Source of the DNA: Leptospiraceae bacterium
GTDB taxonomy: Bacteria; Spirochaetota; Leptospiria; Leptospirales; Leptospiraceae
Assembly: GCA_024233875.1 (NCBI GenBank)
Contig: JACKPB010000003.1
Coordinates: forward strand, 361,871-425,870
Direction of reading: 5' to 3'
DNA length: 64,000 bases
Shown here: positions 26,694-35,197 of the stretch, one piece after another
Position numbering within the stretch: the stretch's first letter is position 1
Layout: every line of letters starts with the position of its first letter
The notes under the pieces: model-generated
Database searches by the model: none
What the model was told of the DNA's origin: nothing
What the model saw: only the letters and a program-made list of their open reading frames with translations
Position numbers and translations under genes: made by a program

Positions 26694-27915
26694 GACTGAA
26701 TATCTCCTTAACCTGTCGGATACCTTCTATGAGTGCATCGATATCTTCTCTGGTATTGTACATATAAAAACTGGCCCTACAGGTTCCTGCGATTTGCAAC
26801 TTTTTCATGAAAGGTTGGGCGCAATGATGTCCAACGCGAATGGCTATGCCTTTTTCATCCAAAATTGAACCCACATCATGGGCATGAACTCCATCGACGT
26901 TGAAAGAAATCACCCCACCCCTTTCCTCCAGGTTTCCTGTTCCGTATATTGTGATACCGCTCATGGAATTCAATCTCTCCAGAGCATATTCGGTTAGCAT
27001 CATTTCATGCCGGTGAATATTTTCCATACCCAGAGCGGATAAATATTCAATTGCTTCTTTGAAAGCGATCACACCACTGATATGCGGGGTTCCTGCTTCC
27101 AGGCGGGCGGGGAGGTCTGCATAAGTTGATCTTTCCAGTGATACATCAGAAATCATATCTCCCCCTCCCATCCACGGAGGAAGCCTTTCCAGAATCTCTT
27201 CTTTTCCGTAGAGAACTCCCACTCCGGTGGGGCCGAGCATTTTATGAGCTGAAAACGCATAAAAATCCACATCCAATTCCTGAACATCTATGGGAATGTG
27301 TGATACTCCCTGAGCTCCATCCAGCATGCATAGTGCTCCGACTTCATGGGCTCTCTGTATCACAGGTTTGATGTTGTGAATGGTTCCCGTGACATTGGAC
27401 ATCTGGGATATTGAGACAAATTTAACCCTATGATCAATGATCTCATTTAAGTTTTCCAGATCAAACTGGGTGTCTTCACGGAGGGGAATGAATCGTAATA
27501 CAGCATGTTTCTCTTTAGCAAGCATCTGCCAGGGCACAAGATTGGAATGATGTTCTACTTCGGAAAGAACAATGACGTCCCCTCTTCCAATATTTTCTCT
27601 ACCCCAGGTCTGTGCGACCAGGTTTATGGATTCGGTAGCATTTCTCGTAAAGATCACCACCTTAGCGCACTTCGCTCCGATGAATTGAGAAATCCTCAAT
27701 CTGGATTTTTCATAGAGTTCGGTCGCATATTGGGAGAGATAGTAAACTCCCCTGTGAATATTTGCATTTTCTTCTCTATAGTATTTTTCTAATGCATCGA
27801 TTACCTGAAATGGTTTCTGAGAACTTGCGGCGCTATCGAGAAAAACCAGAGGCTCCCCATTCATTTTGGTTTTTAAAATAGGAAAGTCCGTTTTTATTCT
27901 ATAGGGATCGATCAT
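26677..27915 (-). CDS. sufS: Cysteine desulfurase SufS
   Basis: 412 residues, class V aminotransferase fold. The PLP lysine is in [17 protein letters not shown] and the persulfide cysteine is in [22 protein letters not shown] and the N-terminal DFPIL are typical of group II desulfurases. It frees sulfur from cysteine for cluster assembly. The start ATG overlaps the Rieske gene stop by 4 bases. Confidence 0.95.
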   Translation of the reverse strand: MIDPYRIKTDFPILKTKMNGEPLVFLDSAASSQKPFQVIDALEKYYREENANIHRGVYYLSQYATELYEKSRLRISQFIGAKCAKVVIFTRNATESINLVAQTWGRENIGRGDVIVLSEVEHHSNLVPWQMLAKEKHAVLRFIPLREDTQFDLENLNEIIDHRVKFVSISQMSNVTGTIHNIKPVIQRAHEVGALCMLDGAQGVSHIPIDVQELDVDFYAFSAHKMLGPTGVGVLYGKEEILERLPPWMGGGDMISDVSLERSTYADLPARLEAGTPHISGVIAFKEAIEYLSALGMENIHRHEMMLTEYALERLNSMSGITIYGTGNLEERGGVISFNVDGVHAHDVGSILDEKGIAIRVGHHCAQPFMKKLQIAGTCRASFYMYNTREDIDALIEGIRQVKEIFSRVVKR

Positions 27916-28223
27916 AATTCCTCCGTTTCGATTTCGATATCATCACCAACAATTCTAGTAGGAAATAGTTTCATTGGAACTGTCGCGGGCATGGTGAGTG
28001 CCTCTCCGGTTTTCAGATCAAACTTTGCCAGATGCCTCGGACAAATGATGCAATTCCCTTCTCTTTCTCCGGAAGATATTTCTTCACCATCATGTGTGCA
28101 ACTGTCTTCAAAAGCAACGATTTCTCCTTCGACTCTTGTGATGGCGACTTCTGTGTATTTCAAATTGACCCTGAGAATTTTCTCGCCTTCCAAATCAAAA
28201 ATCTTGGCAATCTTAATGTACAT
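27912..28223 (-). CDS. Small Rieske-type [2Fe-2S] ferredoxin in the SUF operon
   Basis: 103 residues. The cluster ligands are CTH (in [15 protein letters not shown]) and CPRH (in [18 protein letters not shown]), the C-x-H and C-x2-H pattern of dioxygenase-type Rieske ferredoxins. It probably donates electrons during cluster assembly or to a downstream oxygenase. Rieske ferredoxins occur in some SUF operons between sufD and sufS, as here. Confidence 0.9.
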   Translation of the reverse strand: MYIKIAKIFDLEGEKILRVNLKYTEVAITRVEGEIVAFEDSCTHDGEEISSGEREGNCIICPRHLAKFDLKTGEALTMPATVPMKLFPTRIVGDDIEIETEEL

Positions 28224-28231
28224 TTCCTACC

Positions 28232-29446
28232 TCAATCAATAATTTTTTGTATCAGGCGACTCTTGATTTCATCACCGAATTCATCTCTATCTACTTTTTC
28301 TATAATTTCTGAAAGAAAACCTTCTACAATCAATTTTCTGGCTTCCGACTCTTCGATTCCGCGGGAAAGCAAATAAAACATTTGCTCCTCATTGACTTCG
28401 CTCATGGTAGCCCCATGGGAACACTTAACGGAATCAGAAAAAACTTCCAACCTCGGATTGGCTTCTGCCCGTGCAGATTTTTCCAGGACTAGATTGTGAT
28501 TGAGTTGATGAGCGTTTACCTGCTTGGAAGTTACAGGGATTTGAATGTTTCCTGTGAAAATATGATGTGACTTTCCCCGGAGAACAGTCCTGAAGTTCAA
28601 ATCACTCGAAGTATGACCGGAATTGTGATTCACCCTGTATTCCAGATCCTGAAGTTCTCTTTTGGAAGGACAGGCAGCTCCCAAAAGTATGGCATTGGCC
28701 CCTGTTCCATTCAGGTCTACGTCCAGAAATGTCTTTCCCCTATACCCACCTAGATTGAAATAATTGTGCCTCAACTCCGAGTCTGAAGAGAGATTGAAAT
28801 TCTGAGTGCGGACATGAAATGCCTGAGAGTTCAAATCTTCCCAGGATATAAAATCCAATCCGGAACCCGCACCCATCTCTATCATAGAGAAGGAATTGAA
28901 GAAGTGAATGTCTTCAGAAAGTGGTGAGGTGATTCTCTCGGTTATTTTGACATGGGAATTCTTTCCGATTCGAATGAATAGAACCGGAGACGCATGGGTA
29001 GCGTAATCTTTATAACTTATTTCTAATACGATCGGATCTTGAATTTCGGTATTGTCAGGAATATCTATGAAAAACGCTTTTTCGAAAGTGAGGAGAGGCA
29101 AAATAGAAAAGAATTGATTGTGATACTTTTCCAGATAAACTTTATAAATGGATCGAACATAGTCTATTTGATTTGGTTCGAGATCATTCCAATTTTTAAA
29201 AACCACCAGGTTGTTGTCTGTGTGAACCTTTATGGAAAGAAACTCTTCTTTCTTACTGAAGATCTCTCCGAGATCCAGACCCTTGAGGGGCACCTTCCTC
29301 CATTCTTCCAGATGGGTGCCGGGATAAACAGCTCTCTCGAGCTCTTTCAATGCCTCATAACGTAAATCTTCTATCCAGGGTGATCTGGATTCACTCCGCT
29401 TGCCTTCCCAAAATTTAGTAAAGTCAAAACTTGCCTGAGCAATCAC
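28232..29446 (-). CDS. sufD: SUF scaffold protein SufD
   Basis: 404 residues from a GTG start. I prefer this GTG because AAGGAG lies 7 bases upstream and it overlaps the sufC stop as GTGA; an upstream TTG would add eight residues. Family motifs are [13 protein letters not shown], a beta-helix core, and the C-terminal [40 protein letters not shown]. It matches SufD rather than SufB: the N-terminal SufB signature is missing and the protein is shorter. It works with SufC at the scaffold complex. Confidence 0.9.
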   Translation of the reverse strand: MIAQASFDFTKFWEGKRSESRSPWIEDLRYEALKELERAVYPGTHLEEWRKVPLKGLDLGEIFSKKEEFLSIKVHTDNNLVVFKNWNDLEPNQIDYVRSIYKVYLEKYHNQFFSILPLLTFEKAFFIDIPDNTEIQDPIVLEISYKDYATHASPVLFIRIGKNSHVKITERITSPLSEDIHFFNSFSMIEMGAGSGLDFISWEDLNSQAFHVRTQNFNLSSDSELRHNYFNLGGYRGKTFLDVDLNGTGANAILLGAACPSKRELQDLEYRVNHNSGHTSSDLNFRTVLRGKSHHIFTGNIQIPVTSKQVNAHQLNHNLVLEKSARAEANPRLEVFSDSVKCSHGATMSEVNEEQMFYLLSRGIEESEARKLIVEGFLSEIIEKVDRDEFGDEIKSRLIQKIID

Positions 29447-30189
29447 GGAGTAGCTCCTTCTGTTACCCAATCGTAGCCTTTCTCTTCCAGTGTGAGTGCA
29501 AGACTCCTGTCTCCGGATAGAACTATCTTTCCATCTACAAAAACATGAATGTGATCCGGGATGATGTAATTCAACATCCTCTGATAGTGAGTGATCATGA
29601 GGGTCGCGTTTTCTGAGGTTTTGTTCTGATTGATTCCCTCACAGACTGTCTTGAGTGCATCAATGTCCAAACCGGAATCGATTTCATCCAAAATAGCCAA
29701 TGAAGGTTTGAGAAGTGAAAGTTGTAAGATCTCATTGCGCTTCTTTTCCCCTCCCGAAAAACCATCGTTCACATATCTTCCGGCAAAGGCTTCATCCATC
29801 TTCAGGTTGGCCATCTCTTTTTTGAGCGAGGATCGAAATTCCTTCACAGGCATATCTTTTCCGTGGAAGCTCTTCATGACAGTTCTCAGGAAGTTCGCAA
29901 CTGTCACACCCGGAATCGGAGTGGGATGCTGAAAGCTAAGAAAAATTCCTCTTCTCGCTCTCTCGTCTACCGAGAGATCCAGGATGGATTCACCTTTGAA
30001 AAGAATATCCCCGGAGAGCACCTTATAAGAAGGATGACCCATGATGATATTGGAGAGAGTACTTTTTCCGGAACCATTTTTTCCCATGATTGCATGAACT
30101 TCCCCCGGTTCAATCCTGAGATTGACACCTTTGAGAATTTCTTTGTCTTCTATGGATGCTTTCAGATTTTTAATTTCTAGGAGAGCCAA
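29443..30189 (-). CDS. sufC: SUF ABC-type ATPase SufC
   Basis: 248 residues. Walker [11 protein letters not shown]-loop [11 protein letters not shown], signature [11 protein letters not shown], Walker [13 protein letters not shown] and the switch histidine in MITHYQRML are all intact. It drives the SufBCD scaffold. It is the first gene of the SUF transcript here; no sufB lies upstream. The promoter has a good -10 and a Fur/PerR-type palindrome. Confidence 0.96.
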   Translation of the reverse strand: MALLEIKNLKASIEDKEILKGVNLRIEPGEVHAIMGKNGSGKSTLSNIIMGHPSYKVLSGDILFKGESILDLSVDERARRGIFLSFQHPTPIPGVTVANFLRTVMKSFHGKDMPVKEFRSSLKKEMANLKMDEAFAGRYVNDGFSGGEKKRNEILQLSLLKPSLAILDEIDSGLDIDALKTVCEGINQNKTSENATLMITHYQRMLNYIIPDHIHVFVDGKIVLSGDRSLALTLEEKGYDWVTEGATP

Positions 30190-30218
30190 TTTTCACCTCA
30201 CTTTTCCTACCAAACTTC

Positions 30219-30271
30219 ATTATAATGATTTTCTGGCAAATGAAATCCAAAAATTTTAGAATAATTCTAAA
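30219..30271 (-). promoter_or_regulatory. SUF promoter region with Fur/PerR-like palindrome
   Basis: On the minus strand a TATAAT at 30224-30219 is a candidate -10 about 30 bases before the sufC start; the -35 is weak. Just upstream, 30256-30270 is a perfect 7-1-7 palindrome (TTAGAAT-T-ATTCTAA on this strand), extended by one pair on each side. It differs from the PerR consensus TTATAAT-N-ATTATAA at one position per arm. Iron or peroxide control of cluster assembly is inferred. Confidence 0.55.
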
Positions 30272-31510
30272 TTACCAGAGTACTTTGGCAACTATAATTT
30301 CAGCCGCAGTTATAGAATATGTAAAGATCACATAATTGGAAGAATTTTCCCTATCATAGAGGGGACGTGTGACCATCCATTTCCTCTGAAAGAAATAGGA
30401 ATCAGCCTTGTGCTTAGCAAAATAAGGCTTCCATGCGTAGTTGTTCCCGATATCTTCCAGGTGAATCGACCAAACTCCATCCCGACTCTGAAAGTATCCC
30501 GGTGATACCTGATACCCATTGGGATCTGTGACAAAAATACTCTCGATCTCGGGTGGAAGCTTTGAGAGGGATTGCTTGATCACCGAATGAAGGTCATTTT
30601 TTGGGAAATCCAGAAGAATCTGAATATTGTAGAAGGCTGAATTGAGAGAGTCTATGATTTTTTTTTGTTTGGTTCTCTCTTCTATGATTTCCAAAAATCG
30701 AAGCCCGGAGTACTTCTCCAATTGGTTTTTTAGATCCTCACTGAAAGTTTCTTTCTCTATAAATCCTTTCAATGGCTCCGAGAAGTAGTATCCCTGAAGA
30801 AGACTTGCCCCCATCGAGAGGGCCAGGTTCAACTCTTTTTCGGATTCTATGCCTTCAAACAATAAGATTGATCCCAGTTTGTGAGCCATTTCAGAAATCG
30901 CTTCCAGTACATGGCGGAAGGAGGCTACAGAAAGAGATTCACGCATGATTTTGATATCTACCTTGATGATATCCGGATGAATGTATCCGATACGTTCCAG
31001 ATTGGAAAAACCTGCACCCACATCGTCAATGGCAATGGTAAATCCATAATTTCTAAATAAATCAACGATCCCTACCAGACGTTCCACCTTTCCATTGAAC
31101 TCTTCCTCGGTGATCTCAATAATAATATTCTTCTTATCTATCTTGTGCTGTTCAATCAATTGTATGATGTGAAATTCATCCGGAGTGATCTCTTCTCCCT
31201 GATGGTATTGGGATAGGATATTTGGCATGATATTAAAAAATAATTTGGTAACTTCCAATGAGTTTTTTAAATGAAGAATGGCTTTTTCACGAATGATTCG
31301 ATCAATGTAGTTGATCTCGGGAAAGTTACCTGTTTTTTCATGAAAAAATGTTCCGAGAGATGAGAGTTTTGTGGATTCCCCCTGAACCATCCTACCCAAA
31401 ACTTCATATCCCAGAATGTCTCTGGTTATGGTATGTATGATAGGTTGAAAATAGGGAATGAAATCTTCTGTCTTAATATGTGAAAAATCTTTATTGTCTC
31501 CTGTATCCAT
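30272..31510 (-). CDS. EAL-domain c-di-GMP phosphodiesterase
   Basis: 412 residues. The EAL domain spans about 12-260. Catalytic elements are present: GYEVLGR (the ExLxR form of EAL), LFFNIMPN, IIIEITEEE, IAIDDVGAGFSN, IIKVDI, FEGIESEKE and QGYYFSEPL. It should therefore hydrolyse c-di-GMP. The C-terminal ~130 residues look like a Cache/PDC-type sensor with FVTDPNGYQVSP and a final YVIFTYSITAAE. No membrane helices are seen. It lies upstream of sufC on the same strand but with its own spacer. Confidence 0.9.
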   Translation of the reverse strand: MDTGDNKDFSHIKTEDFIPYFQPIIHTITRDILGYEVLGRMVQGESTKLSSLGTFFHEKTGNFPEINYIDRIIREKAILHLKNSLEVTKLFFNIMPNILSQYHQGEEITPDEFHIIQLIEQHKIDKKNIIIEITEEEFNGKVERLVGIVDLFRNYGFTIAIDDVGAGFSNLERIGYIHPDIIKVDIKIMRESLSVASFRHVLEAISEMAHKLGSILLFEGIESEKELNLALSMGASLLQGYYFSEPLKGFIEKETFSEDLKNQLEKYSGLRFLEIIEERTKQKKIIDSLNSAFYNIQILLDFPKNDLHSVIKQSLSKLPPEIESIFVTDPNGYQVSPGYFQSRDGVWSIHLEDIGNNYAWKPYFAKHKADSYFFQRKWMVTRPLYDRENSSNYVIFTYSITAAEIIVAKVLW

Positions 31511-31650
31511 TGAGCCCCGCCAATCTAAGTCAATCTATAGGATCTCAAATAAGAAAACAATCTCTTTCCTGAATAGAATGAAGTGAATTACAAAAAATAA
31601 ATTTACAGAGATTCCCTTTCAATTAGGGTATCCATGGAAAAAGGGAATCC

Positions 31651-33141
31651 GTGGACTCAAATCGCAACATTCAAATGGACAGACATATGGAGAAAGAGAT
31701 CCATTTGCAATGGTCATTCATATCCAATAAAGAGTTCATGAGAATCTCTTCAATTGTTTATAATTTTCTCATCCAATTTGACAAACAATATCTTTCAGAA
31801 ACAATATTTATGATTTTGAAAGAACTTCTGATGAATGCAAACAGAGCCATTGCTAAAAAAGAATATTTTTTGATCAATGAAATGAATCCCGTCAGTCCGG
31901 AAGAATACAATAGATTCATGCTTCAATTCAAAAGTGAATTTCTAACAAAATGGGAAGATCAGAAAGACTTTCTTGAAAGGGGAAAAGAAAAAGTCTTTTT
32001 GGACATAGAAGAAAAATCCTCCTCCCTTCACTTCATAGTCAGAAATACTACAAAACTTTTCGAAATTGAAAAGCAGAGAATCCTAGCACGTTTTGAGAAA
32101 TCAGACGAATACTCGAATATCATCGATGCCTATAGGGGAATGGGGGATTCACAGGAAAGTGCGGGACTGGGCATCATAATGAGCATCCTGCTTCTCCGAA
32201 ACATCGGTCTGGGAAGAGACAATCTCACATTGAAAACTACCGAACATTTCACTTCTATCGAACTCATGATTCCCAAGGAAATCATTTCTATAGATATCTC
32301 CCAGAAGATCAATGAAAAGATAATCAATGAAGTACAGATGATCCCTGCCCTCCCCGACTCTCTATCTCAAATCATTGCCCTCTGTTCTTCTCCGGAAGTG
32401 GATATGAATAAGTTAGTAGATTCTATAGAAAGAAATCCTTCGGTCAGTGCGGAGATTTTGAAAATGGCAAATTCTCCAATTTTCAATACAAGGGTAAAGT
32501 CCAAAACCCTCTCTCAGGCAGTTAAAAAAATTGGCACCAAAGCCATTCTAAAAATTCTATATGCAATCAGCACAATGAAGGTCATGAACAATCGTTATAC
32601 GCGATTGGAGAATCAATGGGAGCATTCGCAAAGGACAAGTTTTTATTCAAACTATATACTTAAAGATTACAAACTCTTAAAATTAAGTGATTCTGTAGTC
32701 GTCGGTGCTCTCCTTCACAATATTGGAAAATTCATTCTCCTTTCCCTCGACAAAGACTTCCTACCCTTTCTCTCCGACCTGACCAAGAATCGTGCTACCG
32801 AAAATACAAAAGTCATAGAAGAGGCAACTGTCGGTGTGAGTTACTCAAAGCTGGGTAGTATGTTAGCAAACAAATGGAATTTCCCTATCGATCTTTGTGT
32901 TGCCATTGAATACCACCAGCAGCCTTATATGGCTCCTCCCGAGTTCAGGAGAAATGCAGAGATTGTTTATCTTGCCAATATGCTGGCGGTGAGAACCTCG
33001 GGTGCCATCCACTTCTACTCTCTCGATGAAAACATTTTGAAATCCTTTCAAATTCACAATCAGTCTGATTTTGAAAAACTTTCGGAGAAATACGAAAAGC
33101 TCTACCAAATCGAACTCAGGGAAATGGAGAAAAATGATTGA
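31651..33141 (+). CDS. GHKL-ATPase-like / HDOD fusion protein
   Basis: 496 residues from a GTG preceded by AAGGGA. Residues ~20-220 resemble a GHKL ATPase (histidine-kinase or anti-sigma type): an N-box-like ILKELLMNANRAI and a glycine stretch ESAGLGIIMSILLLRN, but the usual DxGxG is poorly formed. Residues ~225-440 are an HDOD domain: MIPALPDSLSQIIAL, ERNPSVSAEILKMANSPIF, LSQAVKKIGTKAI, LLHNIGK and YHQQPY. HDOD proteins are signalling modules without clear HD catalysis. It overlaps the next gene by 8 bases, so the two proteins are probably partners. Confidence 0.8.
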   Translation: MDSNRNIQMDRHMEKEIHLQWSFISNKEFMRISSIVYNFLIQFDKQYLSETIFMILKELLMNANRAIAKKEYFLINEMNPVSPEEYNRFMLQFKSEFLTKWEDQKDFLERGKEKVFLDIEEKSSSLHFIVRNTTKLFEIEKQRILARFEKSDEYSNIIDAYRGMGDSQESAGLGIIMSILLLRNIGLGRDNLTLKTTEHFTSIELMIPKEIISIDISQKINEKIINEVQMIPALPDSLSQIIALCSSPEVDMNKLVDSIERNPSVSAEILKMANSPIFNTRVKSKTLSQAVKKIGTKAILKILYAISTMKVMNNRYTRLENQWEHSQRTSFYSNYILKDYKLLKLSDSVVVGALLHNIGKFILLSLDKDFLPFLSDLTKNRATENTKVIEEATVGVSYSKLGSMLANKWNFPIDLCVAIEYHQQPYMAPPEFRRNAEIVYLANMLAVRTSGAIHFYSLDENILKSFQIHNQSDFEKLSEKYEKLYQIELREMEKND

Positions 33142-34315
33142 TATACCCGGATTTTCGGGTCTAAAAAAAATCCAATGGAAGAATTTGGAACCCGGTATGA
33201 TCATCATAGCCGGTGCCAAGATCAATGATACCGTGCCCCCCGAACTCACTCTCTATCCCGTTCTCAGTTTGAATCTCATCATGGATTTAAACTTAAAGTA
33301 CCATTTCAAAAAGACCAGAGAGGTGATTGTAGCCCAGAGTGTAAAATCTTCCAGTTCCGAAAAAATGGGGGTTTTCCTAAGAACCATGGAAAAAAAGCTG
33401 AATGATTTCAATCATTTACGGAAGGAACTCAAATCCCAAAAAGAAGATATATTCAAAATTAATAATTTAGAATATTCTAATTTTTTACATCAGATTCATC
33501 CTATCATAAATTCTTCCCAAACGATTCTAAATCACTACAATAGTTTTGAAGTCAAAATCAAGAGGGTAAAAACTCCTTCTATTTTTTATGAGGAAGATCG
33601 GGAGATCAAATCCACGGATGTTTTTTCCAATCGGGTGATTCATGAGTTCAATTTTCCCTCGGAATTTCCATTTGTCCTTCACATTGGTTTGGATTATTCA
33701 CTCGGAATGTATGAGTCAGGAAAATTAAAATCAGCCATTGATGCACTCTCTCTAATCTATGATTTTTATGAGAAGTTCTTGCCCTCCGCTCAGATCAAGG
33801 TCTATGGTTTTTCAGATATCACAAATATACTACAGTTTCCTTTTTCGGAGAGGGACATGGAGAGAAAGGGAAAGAGTTTCTCTTCTTTTTACAAAAAAAT
33901 TCTAAACCAGAGATCCAAAAATATTCCGAATTTCGTATTGCTTCTCAGTGACAATCTTCCTGAGAATTTCATGGACACAGTGGAGAACGCCGGAAAATTA
34001 AAAAGAGCCGGAGTAGATATCACTCAAATCTATCTGGACTTTGACTCCCCCCTCTCCGGCACTGAATCGGATGAGAAGAGAAAGGCTGTTGCGGAAACCC
34101 TCGGAGGAAATCAAATCAGTGTATTGCAAAAAGAGGCACTGCCCATCCTGGCACTCGAAGCCCTCGACAATTTCCTGGGAAATCTGACCCTGGCGAATAA
34201 GAAATTTGAAGACTATGAATTTCTTGAATTCAAAAAAGAGGTTGTTCGGGAGAAAAAACTGGACAATCCCAAAAAAGAAAGAAACATCAAACCCTTCCAA
34301 TTCAAAAAGCTCTAG
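33134..34315 (+). CDS. vWA-like protein coupled to the HDOD gene
   Basis: 393 residues from an ATG inside the last codons of the HDOD gene (8-base overlap). An N-terminal domain of ~90 residues (GLKKIQWKNLEPGMIIIAGAKIND) and a coiled-coil-like stretch are followed by a von Willebrand A-like fold at ~190-350: LHIGLDYSLGMYESGKLKSAIDAL, IKVYGFSD, NFVLLLSDNLPEN and GVDITQIYLDFD. The metal site DxSxS reads DYSLG, so metal binding is doubtful. Function unknown; translational coupling suggests a complex with the HDOD protein. The dispersed repeat begins 2 bases after the stop. Confidence 0.65.
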   Translation: MIDIPGFSGLKKIQWKNLEPGMIIIAGAKINDTVPPELTLYPVLSLNLIMDLNLKYHFKKTREVIVAQSVKSSSSEKMGVFLRTMEKKLNDFNHLRKELKSQKEDIFKINNLEYSNFLHQIHPIINSSQTILNHYNSFEVKIKRVKTPSIFYEEDREIKSTDVFSNRVIHEFNFPSEFPFVLHIGLDYSLGMYESGKLKSAIDALSLIYDFYEKFLPSAQIKVYGFSDITNILQFPFSERDMERKGKSFSSFYKKILNQRSKNIPNFVLLLSDNLPENFMDTVENAGKLKRAGVDITQIYLDFDSPLSGTESDEKRKAVAETLGGNQISVLQKEALPILALEALDNFLGNLTLANKKFEDYEFLEFKKEVVREKKLDNPKKERNIKPFQFKKL

Positions 34316-34316
34316 A

Positions 34317-34400
34317 CCACCTCTAAAAACCCCTTAGCAGGGCTTTTTAGATTTGGTTATTTGCTTGAAGCTGCACCCCAAACCCCGCTTTTATTTAGAA
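34317..34400 (-). repeat. Dispersed intergenic element, copy A
   Basis: One of three related ~80-85 bp elements (others at 47919-48000 and 59329-59410). Shared parts, reading this strand: an A-run, then GCGGGGTTTGGGG, a variable part with CAAAT, and a long hairpin whose arms are TCTAAAAA and TTTTTAGA enclosing GCCCTGCTAAGGGG. In this copy it sits between two convergent genes, where the hairpin with U-runs on both sides could serve as a bidirectional terminator. Confidence 0.75.
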
Positions 34401-34501
34401 ATAATGTATATTTCAAAATCTAAAAAATTTGGGTAGTTTGGGATGCATGTTTATTCAAAGAAAGAAGATAGAAATTCAATAGAGAATTCTATCTTCTAGT
34501 T

Positions 34502-35197
34502 TCAATGATTGTACTTTTCAAATAGAGGAAGGATGTATTCGGAAAGATCCAGATCTTCCCTCCTTGTGATTTTGATATTGAAGGGATTGGATAATTTCTT
34601 TACCGGTTTCATTCCTATTGAGAGCACCCAGGAGCAGAGATCAGTTGGATCACCCTCGGGAAACTCTAAGGGGATCAAAGTCTGAAGAGCAGAAGAATGC
34701 ACACCCTGAGGAGTCTTTACTAGATAAGCTGTATCACGTCCGATGATTCCGGATACGATCTCGCCCTCAGCTTTCACTAAGGTCTCTCCAATTTCTCCGA
34801 CAAGTGTAGCCGAACCAAACTGAAGAGTTCCATTGACTACTTCTTCAATGTCTCCGGAAGTGATGAAGGGTCTCGCAACATCATGAATCAAGACAATATC
34901 ATTTCCATCATACGGAATCGATTTTAGAGCTTCCAGGCAGGATCTATGACGAGTATCTCCTCCGGGAACGATACGATCGTACTCTTCGAGAAGATCGGAA
35001 AGTTCTTCTTCCGTCTCCCTGATGTGCGATTCAGGAACAACCAGAACTAAAGATTTGGATAGCCCCCAGTCCTTAAATTGCCGAACCGTTCTTCTGAAAA
35101 TCGATTCCCCTTTTATTTTCATAAATTGCTTAGGGGTGTCGGAATTCATACGGGTACCGATTCCACCCCCTAGGAGAATAGAATAGATATTGTTCAT
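34502..35197 (-). CDS. ispD: 2-C-methyl-D-erythritol 4-phosphate cytidylyltransferase
   Basis: 231 residues. It joins CTP and methylerythritol phosphate in isoprenoid synthesis. N-terminal nucleotide loop LLGGGIGTRMNSDTPKQFMKIKGESI, then VPGGDTRHRSCLEAL, VLIHDVARPFIT, LVKTPQGVHSSAL and FNIKITRREDL. The related ribitol-phosphate cytidylyltransferases (TarI) share these motifs, so that assignment remains possible. Its ATG overlaps the malQ stop by 4 bases. Confidence 0.87.
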   Translation of the reverse strand: MNNIYSILLGGGIGTRMNSDTPKQFMKIKGESIFRRTVRQFKDWGLSKSLVLVVPESHIRETEEELSDLLEEYDRIVPGGDTRHRSCLEALKSIPYDGNDIVLIHDVARPFITSGDIEEVVNGTLQFGSATLVGEIGETLVKAEGEIVSGIIGRDTAYLVKTPQGVHSSALQTLIPLEFPEGDPTDLCSWVLSIGMKPVKKLSNPFNIKITRREDLDLSEYILPLFEKYNH

